DNA of 64,000 nucleotides, from contig CAMGYJ010000002.1 of the NCBI GenBank assembly GCA_946122785.1, forward strand, positions 59,793,703 through 59,857,702, written 5' to 3'. A program made the translations under genes and the position numbers. Shown one piece after another: positions 11,641-22,634 of the stretch (positions are counted from its first letter, which is position 1; each line of letters begins with the position of its first letter). The stretch comes from Linum tenue (Eukaryota; Streptophyta; Magnoliopsida; Malpighiales; Linaceae). The notes below the pieces were generated by a model. The model had not been told where the DNA came from, ran no database searches, and worked only from the letters and a program-made list of their open reading frames with translations.

Positions 11641-13413
11641 TGATTTCCTCGGATTGTGAAAGTGAAACAAGTTGTCAGATTATAACATTTGAACCAATTT
11701 GGAACAATTAAGAATTTTTGGAAATGAAACATTGATCTCTACTCTCTAGTGAGTTGGATTCAACTCATTCAACTCCATCTAACTGAAGGAGATAATTGAG
11801 CACTACACTCTCCACTCTTTTCTCATATCTTTGTGTTTTCTGACGAGAAAACTTCTTGTCTTGGATATTTAATAGAGTTCACCTATAACTTCTAGAAGAA
11901 CGATTAACAATATATACTGTTCATACATCTTCAAAGAAAATTCGAACAAGGGTATTTGATGCGCGTTCGATGGCTAAAAAAAACTAAATTAAATTATTCT
12001 TCTACTATGGAGGTTCATTGAGAGCTCCAAAAACTAAAAGCTACGTCTATGGCTACATTAGAGAGAAAATGTTAAAGTTTGACATGGGGTGTCAAATGGT
12101 GGTGGAAACCTCTCTCTTATATCATAACATCGTTGCAATGTCTATAAATTTTCAAACTTTGGGTATATTATATTCGTTCTATTGTGATACGATTTTCAGA
12201 ATTTTTATTTTATGACGCACTCTCATATGCATATCCATCCTCAACTTACTTTGAATAGCTAGACTATACGTTGCTACGTGATATAGGGAGGCTAGTGTAA
12301 GGGTGATGAAGGACGTCCTTGTCATGAGATGATAGACCATTCATAGAACCTTATGGATATGTGGCTTATCACTATCCCTTGAGAGTGCTTATACTCCTCA
12401 GAATTGAGTCTTCTGCTATTAATTGCAAAAAGGGTTTGGTTTGTATCATATTACATTAAAAAAACCTACCAATGCAACTCTAACATAAATGCCGCTAACA
12501 TAAAAGTTGTTGTCACAAATAAAGTGTGGGATAAAAAGCACCACGTGTGAGGCAATCATTCATTGCACAGAGCGTACTAGAAAGATTCGATCGAGCACCA
12601 ACTTGCGCCCGTACGAAGTCGCTTATCTATTACGACTCCCTCATCGAGTGAAGTGCCATTCTTCACAATCGCACTTACCTCCACAAGGATCGAGGAAAAT
12701 GAGTTAAATGTAGGTCGTTATGCGTGTGCCTGCATGTCGAAATTTCCCTTTCTTAATCAAAGAATGGTAAGTGTCTATGTACAAAGTAAGATAAACCTAC
12801 TTGTGCGACAAGAAAGTACAAAAGCTTGGCATACTTAATATAAAAGAGAGAACTTCTAAAAACTTTATTAGCTTGTAAAAAAGGTAGAGGTGTGTTTCAT
12901 ATATTGGGAAAAGATGAACACCCTTCGCCCATTCCTTAGTATGACTCATGAGTTGAGAATAAATCAAGATCATTCGAGACAAATCATTATGTACTTACGA
13001 GTTACGTTTTGAGCTTCAATACTAAGTGTGAGATTTGACCTTGAAAGCTTTTTATGATCCACTATCTACGATCGAAAGTTACATGTCATCATAGAGGTCT
13101 AATGAGTTGTATTATTTTGAGTTTGGTTTATTTGGGGATAAGCAAAGTTCTAGTGTGAGGTAATATGAAGACACGTAATATATATTATTATATATCTCTA
13201 TTTAATGGCATGTTCTACACTTTTTTTTTGCCCACATTTGGTCATAATTACTTGGATATTGATCGTCCTCGTGCAGGTCATTGTTAATTGTTTGCACGGT
13301 TTAAGTAACTACTACATTCCAAGCCAAGTTTAACTCGAAACAGCCTTGCTATATAGTGGTGACCAAGGTCGTATTCTACGGGTTTTGATTTCCTAGCCTA
13401 CTTCTCACTCGAG
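11641..13413. other. Probable further gypsy remnants, unreadable
   Basis: AT-rich DNA with no frame that I can assign. Its position upstream (on the minus strand) of the integrase suggests worn reverse transcriptase and RNase H sequence, but I could not read a diagnostic motif. A direct statement of content is not possible. Confidence 0.3.
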
Positions 13414-14345
13414 GGGTCGTTTGGATGTGGTAATTTAACGCAGTAATTGGACCCAAATCCCACGAAATGCAGTAATTGGGCAAAATTCCCATGTTTGGTT
13501 CAGGAAAAAAAAAAATCATGAGAATTGGACCGTGGGAATTTGATCAATTACCATAGACGTGGAAATTAAAATTCCGCCCCCCCCCCCCCCCCCCCCGATT
13601 TCCAATTACTGCGTTTCATCCCTTTTACTTTCCAACTTTAACCCTTGCTCTTAGTGGTGAACCCAAGTTTGACCCTTCTTTTCGGTAGGTTTTGTGGCGC
13701 TGCAGATAAAGCTATTCCTTCTTCTTTTGGTGGTATATGATGATATTTTTTTACAATCCAGATATATGATGATGAGGTGTTTGCTTGATGAGTACGTGTT
13801 GTTAGTAGTCAGAGTTGGGTTATTGTGTGATGAAATAAATGTGATTTGGTGAGACTTTTTGGTTTATTTTTTTTTTCTTTAATTACATGGATAGTTAGTA
13901 AAATACGGTAAGGGAAAGTTATGTATAAAATATGTACGGGTATTTTACTTCGTCTCTAAACTAATGTTACGTTTAAATGTACGAGTACATATACGTGTAT
14001 TAAATAAATTATTTACTAACTAGTTACACGTACCAACCCAGATATATATACTTCACATGCCAATTTGTGCGGCCAATTAAACCTCTAAACAATGTTGCAG
14101 ATGATATTGGTGACTTGGTGAAGATGGAGAAGAACACAAACTACAAAGTGATAGTTTGCAGAAAATGAAAAGGAGAAAGGGCAATTTAGTATTTTCACTA
14201 AATTCCACACGTCAATTCCCACAAACTAAAACTCTGGCCAAACGAGGAAATTTGTTCAATTTCAACAACTGAAATCCTTGGTTTTGTGTGACGTGGGAAT
14301 TGAGTCAAATTACCACGTTTCCAAATTCCCACAGCCAAACGACCC
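13414..14345. mobile_element. Non-autonomous DNA transposon, GGGTCGTTTGG ends
   Basis: The left end begins GGGTCGTTTGGATGTGG and the right end is the inverse, finishing CCAAACGACCC. The following bases (GGAATTTG-like runs) also pair between the ends over roughly 50 bp with mismatches. Ends of this type occur in PIF/Harbinger (Tourist-like) and some hAT MITEs. I found no clean target duplication, so the superfamily is open. It contains a C homopolymer near 13578-13596 and no coding frame. Confidence 0.75.
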
Positions 14346-14999
14346 TATTGTTATCTAACCAATCAGTTTTGGAGTTTGTTTTGGAGGATTCAATTGAAAC
14401 TATTGTTAGAGGGAAAACATGGATAAAAGCAGGTACTTCGGGGTAACTTCCTCTCCCTATTTTAGGTCTAACATGCAAACGAACATCTATGTTGGGTTTA
14501 TCGGATATGATGAGTGAGATCTTTTCTATGTGCTTTCGTTTTTATCCCACACCTCCTAATACGCCCTACCAAGACCCATTGTCACCTTAGTCAATGCTCA
14601 CGTATATGAACATTAGGTATATAGCTCATTTCAATAGGTACCTATCGTGCACGCCGAAGAATCGGATCTATACGCTTGTGAAACTCTAAGGCTTCATCCT
14701 AGGAAGACGTTTTTGTAGCAAGGGTTTGGTCCCCTTGTCCACTACAAAACCCTAAAATCATTCATTTATCCTTAATCTGCCAATTGGCGCTACCCGTCTA
14801 ACTCTAAAACTCCTACCCACCATAATAGCTCATCATTGGCTAGTAGAGAAGGTTAGGGCAACTTACCCAAGCATAATTAAGCATGCATGAGAAAGAAAAT
14901 CACTAGACAAACACATCCATTCATAAACCCTAACAAAATCATCCATCTACATTATAAACCTAATCTAGGATTTGGTGTTTTTAATACCTAGTATCTTAG

Positions 15000-15765
15000 A
15001 GGACTACTCTATGAAGTAGGGAAGAAGAACCATGGAAAAAATATAAGGAATCTTGATGGGGAAAATGACTCCTTCCTTCTAGCTCCTCCTTTTTCTCATC
15101 TTCTCCTTCTTTCAGCTTCTCTCTCAACTTTTTCTCTCAAGAACCAGAAATTTCAATCAAAATCAGCTCACGTTGCAAGGCAAAGGGTCTCCTATTTATA
15201 GAGTTTCTGAAGTAGGGCAAGTTAATGGTCGTGCATTCAAAGTTCACGGTCGGGAACTTGGGGTCTGAGGCCACAATCTTTATCCATTGTCGTTTCATGC
15301 TTTGGCCAGGGTGGAGATTGCGGGTTGACTTCACGATCGCGAATCGTGAGTCGCGACCGCAATCTTTGTTACGGGATGGGAAGACAAAGGTCGCGAAAAG
15401 ATGATCGAAACTCTCTGCTTCTCCCGTGATGTCCTCTTATGAAGTTCATGCCTGAAGTGCCAAAGTTTGGGGTCATGAACTCTCCTCCTTAGGCCGCGAT
15501 CTCAGCTCCATCTTCGCTCCCTCTTCTCCCGACCGTAATCTTCTAGTTCCACGCCATGATCTTTAGCTTTTCCCATCCTTGCTACACTTGTGACCTTTTT
15601 GGTATCTAACTCACATATATTGTCTAATACAACCTAATATGACAAGATAATCTAAAAGGAACAAAATAGGAATGTATCGGACAATGTATTAATCATTATG
15701 CACATAAAACGACTCAAAAGAAACCTAGATATGAGGTATAAATAACACCAATTTGTGTGTTATCA
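15000..15765 (-). mobile_element. Athila-like LTR (minus strand), copy 1
   Basis: On the minus strand an LTR starts at 15765 with TGATAACAC, followed by an eight-base loop and GTGTTAT, which pairs back to ATAACAC. Downstream are several CG-rich self-complementary words (for example TCGCGACC, GATCGCGA) and, about 570 bases in, a TATA-like CTCTATAAATAGG (about 15190-15205). The other end of the LTR is not clear, and 15000 is a rough limit. Copy 2 (16380-17216) has the same architecture and orientation but has diverged. Confidence 0.7.
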
Positions 15766-16379
15766 GATATGCTTGGTATTTCTCAAAGTGGGCATTTGAT
15801 AGCCTTTATGTTTGTTACCACACATTTGATACCTTCTTGGATAGTTTATGGATATTTTCAGGCTAAGTGAGTAGAGAGGTTCATGTTAATAGTTTTGTAT
15901 ATGTTTTGTAATCTTTATCATATTGTAATCATTTCATCACAATCGATCATTAATTGATTGACCTAACCCAGCTCCTAAGGAGTGAAATATGTAGGACCCA
16001 TCATAGTCTACAAGATTTATCCATCATCAGACATATGGCAGGTTGAAATTGCATCACATGATCGATCAATTTATATGGCATAGAAGTCCATCAACCCTAG
16101 GGGAAGCATAATATGATGGTCATTTTGCCTACTGCTTCAGTTTGATTCCATCAACCCTAGGGCGGTAAACTGGATTCCTATGATTAAAAATCCATGCAAA
16201 AACACAACTTCAACTCAATGGTCATGCAATTCAAATTATGTCAAAATCGATATGTGTTCTTGACTTGCCTAAAGGGATGGTTACCTCAACCTAGGCCAAG
16301 AACAAGAACTATCTACATCTGCAGCAAAATAATGGCATAATAAAATATTAATGGACCATAAATAGTGGGAGAGAATTCA

Positions 16380-17216
16380 TTCATTCATATTTAAAACCCT
16401 AACATCCATCCAAAGGTTAGAGGTTCTTACCCCAAGCAGAAAGGGATTAGCCAAATAACAAGAAAAGAGGAGGGAAGTAGGGAACTATTTAATTCATGAA
16501 CACTAGTTGGAGACTAGCCTTCAATCTTCAAGATGACTACCCTTCTTCTTCTTCCCTTCCTCTCGTGAAAGGAACCCTAGGGTCCTCTCTCTAACCCATA
16601 ACTCTTTTTCTCTCTCCCTTCAAGAATAAAAAACTTCAATAAAAATGCTCAGCTCTCCTTTTTGTTTAGCAATCCCTCCATTTAAAGGAGGCAGACATCT
16701 TGGGCAAGATCGCGACCTCTCAAGAGAGATCGCAGTCGCGATCTGGTAGAGTTGCATGCGATCCTTCGACACAGTCGTTTCAATCCGAGACAGATAAGAG
16801 ATCGCAGCCTGATGTTTGTAGCCGCATATATGTTTTACGTGATCGTGATCTTTCTCGTGGCTTCGACTGAAGGATATTGAAAGTCGATTGTCGAGACCTT
16901 CTATTCACAATGGACCTAAGATCACGATCTTCTTCATTCTAAGCACAATATTTTGCTTGTTTTTGCGGACTACATTTCTCGGCCATGATCTTTGCTCCTA
17001 TGGCTGCGAATTTCGGTGTTTGCCTCTTTTCCTACATATTAGCCCAATTTCCACGCCTTTTTCGCTTGTAATGTGAAATGCGATCTAGAATGACATGGTA
17101 TGACAAATGTAAGAATTCTAGGCTACAAATGACATCATATAGATCTCTGCATGCTCAAAATGACATAGAAACACCTAATAAATTGAGGGTAAATAACACC
17201 ATTTTGAGTGTTATCA
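16380..17216 (-). mobile_element. Athila-like LTR (minus strand), copy 2
   Basis: On the minus strand the LTR starts at 17216 with TGATAACAC, followed by TCAAAATG and GTGTTAT, again a perfect seven-base stem. Just outside it (17236-17256) is the hairpin typical of the 3' end of the internal region, so this is the 3' LTR of a minus-strand element whose body lies to the right. U3 carries words such as GATCGCGACC and GTCGCGATC around 16700-16745. The inner end is estimated. Confidence 0.7.
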
Positions 17217-17235
17217 ACTCTCCTACTTTTAGGAT

Positions 17236-17256
17236 CTTGCTTATCCCCAAGCAAAC
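17236..17256 (-). other. 3'-end hairpin of Athila-like element
   Basis: On the minus strand TTGCTT, loop GGGGAT, AAGCAA lies about 20 bases before the LTR start. It is the decayed counterpart of the nine-base-pair hairpins at 24429-24450 (plus) and 29670-29691 (minus). Confidence 0.65.
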
Positions 17257-18308
17257 ACATTATCAAATCTTGCAGCTTGAAGCCCCTGTAATCCTCCCCT
17301 CAATGTGTTTCGTCAAAGTCGGGGGTTCTAGTGGGTTTCCTTATATGTAGCTCCATGCCCTTGTTCGATTCCATTTGGGAAATCTAGACAAGAATGTTCA
17401 GAAGTGAAATGATATAGGCGCAAGGCAAAAACAATGATCTTCCATATAGGTGACAAGACCGATGCTTAAATGGTTATCTAATTCACGTTCTCTAAAACTT
17501 TTATTCAATTTGAAGCTTTGATTTGGGTTAAGAGTATTTGATCATCTTTATTGATGATTCAGTACGTTTTAGTATGCTTTGGCTAAGCAAGTAGGAGTGG
17601 TGTAAGGGAGGATGGAAGGTAGTAAGGTGAAGTTTGGATGGGGTAAAGCTATCTGAATCTTCCTTATCCTTCCCATACATTGGCCCATGAGGAGAGGTAA
17701 ACGGGAGAGTGGTAAAGTTGTAAGGTGAAGGTTGCACACGTTAAAGCTATCTGAATCACCCGTGTACATTGTCCCAAAAGACACTCCCGTTATTTTAGAA
17801 TGGGTTGCCACAACATGATTACTTAGAATCCAACACCCCTTTTATGTAGTACGATTGTTGTGAGAAAGCACATAACCAAGCCTTTTTCATGTGACCTACC
17901 TAGAAGAAATACAGTTCGCACACTTACAACCCTTTCCCAAGGTCACTTTTTGGACATTCAAACCTAGATACATCAAAGATTCAATCAAGGACAAGTCTTC
18001 CCAAACAATTCATGCACTATGGCCCTTAACATTGATAGAGAAAGAGAGACATAGGTTCGATAATTCAAAGCAGGTGATCACAAAGTAATCTACGAGGCTT
18101 GCTTGGAACCCTCAAATTCGAAAACATTTGGAGCAAAGCGAAAAGGTTCCAAGCAAGTTTCTAAAATCCATCCAATCACACACGAACCATTCAACCAATC
18201 AATCAATCACATTGCAACACACAATCATAAATGTCTTAAATTCATCATCAAAGGGAGGCGATCAATCGACTTGGCTATCAATCATGAACTTTAAGACATG
18301 CAATGCTC

Positions 18309-18340
18309 ATCCCCCCCCCCCCCCCCCACACACACACACT
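18309..18340. repeat. Poly-C followed by (CA)n
   Basis: About 19 C followed by alternating CA repeats. Simple sequence with no boundary meaning that I can see. Confidence 0.95.
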
Positions 18341-18699
18341 TAAGAGACACATTGTCATCAATATGGGAGTTCTAGGTAAGGTTTGTGAATCTCAACCATA
18401 TGATGTGCCCTAATTCCCTAGGCCACAATAATCACAGTGGCTCAGCGGAGATCAATCGAGTTGATTGATCAAACTCAAAAAGGAAAATTGGAAAAATTGA
18501 AGAACAGAGGAAGGTAAAGGTGATTCGACGTGCAAATTCAACACCAATCATGGGGAAGAGGCTCGACCAAATTTGGGATAGCAACTCGACCACGATTAAG
18601 GTGGTAACTCAATCGATACAGAGCTCGCTCGTCGTTGGAATCCAATCCACACAACAAGGACAATTCATGAGCACAACACTCAAGAAAAAGGTCATCTTT

Positions 18700-19400
18700 C
18701 GATTAAAATGTGAAGAACACGACAAGGCTTTTAGGATTTTAAATAGCCAAACTAATCCTAATGCAAGTACAATGCGAACAAGGAAAACAACAATAACTAA
18801 ACCGTAAACAAGGCAAGAATTCAACAAGGAAAAGGAATTAAAATGAGTTACTTGCCAAGCAAGCCTTCTGCCTTCCGGCGCAAGCAACCATGGCGGCCTC
18901 CATAGCTACTTCGAAGCTGTTGCTCGAGGCCTTCCAGGTATCATCATGCTTATCCAACTCTAGCCCTCTCTTTAGCAAGTCCCGGACTATCCATTACATC
19001 GCTCAACTCCCTACGAGTATGACTCCATCGTCTCAAACAAGAGCTCCAAGTTGGCATCTCGAAACAATTCCCTGCCTTAGCCAAAATCAAGCAAACCAGG
19101 CCACTTTCAAGTTTCAGCATAGCAAGGCATTTTGAGGGGTGTGGACACTAGGCTTAGAAGCTTATTTTGGACTATTTAAGCCATCAAACTTATAGAGAAA
19201 CACTTGATCTTCATTCCCAAATCTTCTCCTCGCATTTGCATCGGACCATTTGAAAGGAACGACCCTCCAAAGTAAACGTCACAAACACTTAACCAAATTT
19301 CTGGGTTCTTCAAGGTAGTTGAGATTGATTGTGTCACAGGCCATGGTTTCCTGAATGGTTGATAATTTGGGAACATATCACCATAGGGGGTTGAGGTGGT
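18700..19400 (-). repeat. Dispersed repeat, copy 1 (with 31500-32260)
   Basis: Shares colinear phrases with 31500-32260, for example TGCCTTAG-CAAAA-CAGGCAA-like and AATGG..(G)TAATTTGGGA-CATATCA. On the minus strand both contain a short frame beginning M-(F/I)-PNY-(Q/E)-P and continuing to NPE-x-WLS (19376 downwards here). The repeat is probably an internal or LTR region of a gypsy element, as it lies between Athila-like parts in both places. Function unknown. Confidence 0.5.
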
Positions 19401-19683
19401 CGAGGGAAAGGGTACTCAATGAGTAGGTCTTTTTTATCTAGAAAGAAGTTATTCAAACGCACAAGAAAGAGAGAACATGCGAGGGTTATAGATAGACGAG
19501 TGTTAAAATAAAGACATTCATAACATAAAAATAGCACAAGATAACTACTACAAAGTTAAACACTAGCATAGTTTCTATTCCAAGTATCAAAAAGAAAACA
19601 GAAGCTAAAGATATCATAAGTATAAACTAGGAAATGAAATGATAAGATAGAAAATGGCATTGTGGTGCCAAGTAGTAGTAAGT

Positions 19684-20250
19684 CTAGTCGTTCTTTGACT
19701 CCTCACCCTCTGCATCACCACCACCAACTGGGTAAGGTTCGGGAGAAAAAGTGAGCTCATATCCATAGCGGATGGTCTTTGGGACAAGGTAGATACGTTC
19801 CATCAGGGCATGAGTGCTCGCAATCAAGTCCTTCCTTATCTCAAACTCCCTCCACTGGTATCTCATTATCACATCCATATGTGCTCTAATAATGAGGTCT
19901 CGTATGGGGATGAGCTGGAGGTGCCTTGGTCGCGGCTGTACTATCCCTGAGAGAAACTCAGACCTATAGTGGGAGCTGAAGTGGCACTTTGATATCTCTG
20001 TGTAGTACGCCATGGGAGTGTGTAAGGGACTCCATTGAGAACTACTGTGTTGGTGGCCAAAAATCCCACCCCTTGGACTCCCCATATACTTTCCTGGTTC
20101 TGCTCCAGCGTCTTCAGATAGGTCTTTATGATGTTGAATGAAACTAGAGTGGTGGAGGTGTCTATTGATCCTGGTGATATAGGCTCCTTCGTGTAATGCC
20201 ATCAACCGGGTATCTGAATCATATTGGTGAAGAGTCTATGACTCGTTACG
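19684..20250 (-). pseudogene. Athila-like ORF1/gag fragment (minus strand)
   Basis: A frame of 173 codons (20205 to 19684) continues upstream to a TAG near 20236. It contains LHEGAYITRINRHLHH, which parallels TLHGGAFITQLVRYFG in the plus-strand gag-like frame at 21489-22634. Further on are a Trp-rich region, a stretch of charged helices (QWREFEIRKDLIASTHALME) and an acidic tail ending EGEESKND. The plus-strand frame also ends in an acidic tail. I read it as the C-terminal half of the Athila-type ORF1 (gag-like) protein of the minus-strand element whose 3' LTR is at 16380-17216. The upstream TAG is where CAG (Gln) would fit. The family assignment is by parallel and context, not by a catalytic motif. 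Confidence 0.5.
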
Positions 20251-20257
20251 ACACAAC

Positions 20258-20902
20258 ACCAAACTACGACCACATATAATCGCTTCTCAAAGTAATGGGC
20301 CCAAGCATCAAGTTACGGTCAAGGTCGTAACTTTAGAAGCATGGTCGTACCTTCTTGAAGCCTTCTGGGGACGATTGGAGGTGATTCCCAAAAGATACGG
20401 GCAAAAGCTCGAAGTTACGGTCAAGGCTGTAACTTTTGAGCCTGGCTTGTAACTCCAAGTCAACAACCCCAGAAGGTTACGGGCACATGCAAGAAGTTAC
20501 GGCCTCAACCGTAACTCCTTCCCTAGCCCGTAACTCTCCCGTCTCAGGAGATTGGCGAGTTACGACCAAAGTTACAGCCGTAACTCAGCCGATCATCCCG
20601 TAACTGAACGACTCAGACCGAGTCAGTGAGTTACGACTTACGACCAATGTAGTCAAAATCGCGCTTTAAAACTTAATAACTTACGATTTTACATTTCTAT
20701 GTCGCTAAAACGCTTCTACATAAAATCTCAGTTTTTATAACTTATGTAGTCAAAAAATCCACTTTAAAACTTACGATTTTACGCTTTTTAGATCAGCAAA
20801 ACGTTTCTACGTAGAAACTCGCTTTTGACTACGTTGGTTACGGCCTGAGTTATGGTCGTAACTCGCCCGATGAAGCTGTAACTTTTGCTTCTTCTATAAA
20901 AG
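20258..20902 (+). mobile_element. LTR U3-like region with GTTACGG/CCGTAAC words
   Basis: This stretch carries many copies of GTTACGG(T/G/C) and its inverse CCGTAAC within 10-20 bases of each other, for example GTTACGGTCAAGGTCGTAAC at about 20321-20340. It ends in a TATA-like CTATAAAAG at 20894-20902. The same words and a TATA-like CTTATAAAAG recur in the downstream LTR (27170-27324). I therefore read it as the U3 of the 5' LTR of the plus-strand gag-bearing element. Its left edge and the end of the LTR before 21489 are not defined. A small inverted-repeat element (20644-20837) sits inside. Confidence 0.5.
20644..20837. mobile_element. Small MITE-like inverted-repeat element
   Basis: Begins CCAATGTAGTCAAAATCGCG and ends with the inverse CGCTTTTGACTACGTTGG. 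The interior holds two direct near-copies of a segment with CTTTAAAACTTACGATTTTAC. The flanks show only a possible short duplication (TTACG). About 194 bp, noncoding. Confidence 0.6.
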
Positions 20903-21488
20903 GGCGAGCAACGCCCATCACTCCGCACCAGTACTCTACCCACCTTCGTCGGAGAACTCCACGCCGCCGATCCTTCCCGCTAACTTTCCGGCCGCTACCG
21001 ACCTTCGATCGAGGCGCCGTTTGTGGTGATGGGATCCTCTCGGCAAGGCGCACCTGCCGGCACCCCCTGCCCCCGTCGCTGAATTTTCTTCCTCACTGGA
21101 AATTTCCTCCGGTGACCCTCCGAAGGTTTTTTTAGACTCTGTCGGGCATTCTCATGCCTTCTCCCTCGCTCTACCTTTCCTTCTCGAGTCTCCAGGTTGG
21201 TCCTTTTGCGTATATCTGTATTTTTGGAAAATTGGATTGTAAAAAGTAGGATGATCTGAACCTGTGTTGCATGCTTAAATGTTTATGCGAGAAAGTGTAG
21301 TTGCCTGTATGTGTGGTGTGCTTGAACCTGTTAGTCCCTGAATTTTTGCCCGTTTTGCATTTTTCCTAACTCAGTATAGTGCATTGCGCTTAAGAGTGGG
21401 GGAAATGATGGTCCTGTTGACCCGCTTTCCCCGCTTATTTTGGTTACTAACGAATTTAAAGGTGTGTGACTAGCTGTTTTGCGGGACA

Positions 21489-22634
21489 ATGGTCAACCTG
21501 GACAATGCCTTCCTCCAGGGCCTCCGATACACCGAGGCCTACGATGCTGCATTCACCAAAATGTGAGCGGCCGAGATTGGTTACCACTACAGCCTCAATC
21601 TCGCCTACTTCGAACAGTTCTTATGCCGCGACGCCATCGAGGCGGCCATCCATCACCCTTATTGGCGTCGCCTGCTGGAGCTCTAGGATGCTATCTACGA
21701 GGAGCTCACTCTAGAGTTCTACAACACCTTCAGCCACACTAGGAAGAAGCTGGCTTACCATGAGGGCGCGGTCAGCTTGAGTCTTGGTGGCCACCATTAT
21801 AGCTTGAGCTACCACGAGTTTAGCACCGCCCTCGGTCTGGACTCCACTCAAATGTTCGAGGTCGAGCCTACCTTCCCATAGGCTGACTACCAGGGGTTCT
21901 ACGAGTGGATCTGTCTGCGCCAGCATGATGCAGTCCCCTATGCTCACAGCCGGACCCGGGCCAGCCAGCTGCAGGCTCCGTGGCGCTTCCTCCAGGCGTT
22001 GCTCACTCACTCCGTCATTCCTAGTCAGGAGGATTCCGGGAAGGTGACAAAATGCCACATGTAGGCCCTCATCTCCATGAGCTATGCTCAGGACGACCTC
22101 AACCTGGGCTCTGTTCTTGCGATCTCCTTCTCCCAGATGAGGAACCACTCGAAGGGTGCCACACTGCACGGAGGGGCCTTCATCACTCAGCTTGTCCGGT
22201 ACTTTGGCGTGCCACTGGACGACTGCACTTTAGTCGGGCTTTCCAGAGACTTCCCCGAATGAGACCCTGAGCTCCAGGGGATGATTCGGGTTGCGCGGAT
22301 AGACCAGCGGATCCGATGGATCAAGGGCCTGTGACCGACAGAGTTCGATGAGGCGGTGGCGGCCAAGCCACCACCGCCTCCACCCGTCTGGGACCCGCTT
22401 CAGTTCTTCCCCGGTGACCTTGGTACCGAGTCTTCTTCAGCTACACTGGCCGGCGGCTATTGGGCCGCCATGGAGGCTTGTTTCGATCGGATCGAGGTGC
22501 GCCTGGATCGTGAGCGCAACGACAGGCATTACTCTCACTTCCTGCTGAAGCGCATGTGCTCAGAAGCTGAGGTGGACACGACCTAGACCTTCTGGCACCC
22601 TTCTCCGCATCAGGATGATGACGATGAGGATTGA
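21489..22634 (+). pseudogene. Athila-type ORF1/gag-like frame, seven stops, no frameshift
   Basis: A single frame runs for 382 codons from ATG 21489 to TGA 22634 without a frameshift, interrupted only by stops at 21564, 21684, 21879, 22062, 22260, 22332 and 22584. Four are TAG and three TGA, none TAA. Each is what C-to-T change of CAG (Gln) or CGA (Arg) would give. The protein resembles the ORF1/gag-like protein of Athila elements: EFYNTFSHTRKKLAYHEGAV, then LSYHEFSTALGLDSTQMFEV, then TLHGGAFITQLVRYFG, a Pro-rich linker (AKPPPPPPVWDP) and an acidic C-terminus (HQDDDDED). It would act in particle assembly. No protease or polymerase frame follows it, so the element is non-autonomous or deleted for pol. 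Confidence 0.7.

Noticed and set aside
20258..20902. Repeated GTTACGG words as a CRISPR-like array
   Set aside because: Word spacing is irregular, the words alternate in orientation, and the setting is a plant LTR with a TATA box.
21711..22169. Long minus-strand frame (152 codons) opposite the gag-like frame
   Set aside because: It mirrors the plus-strand coding region, which has the better motif content. It is a shadow produced by codon bias and the low TAA/TGA content of the opposite strand.
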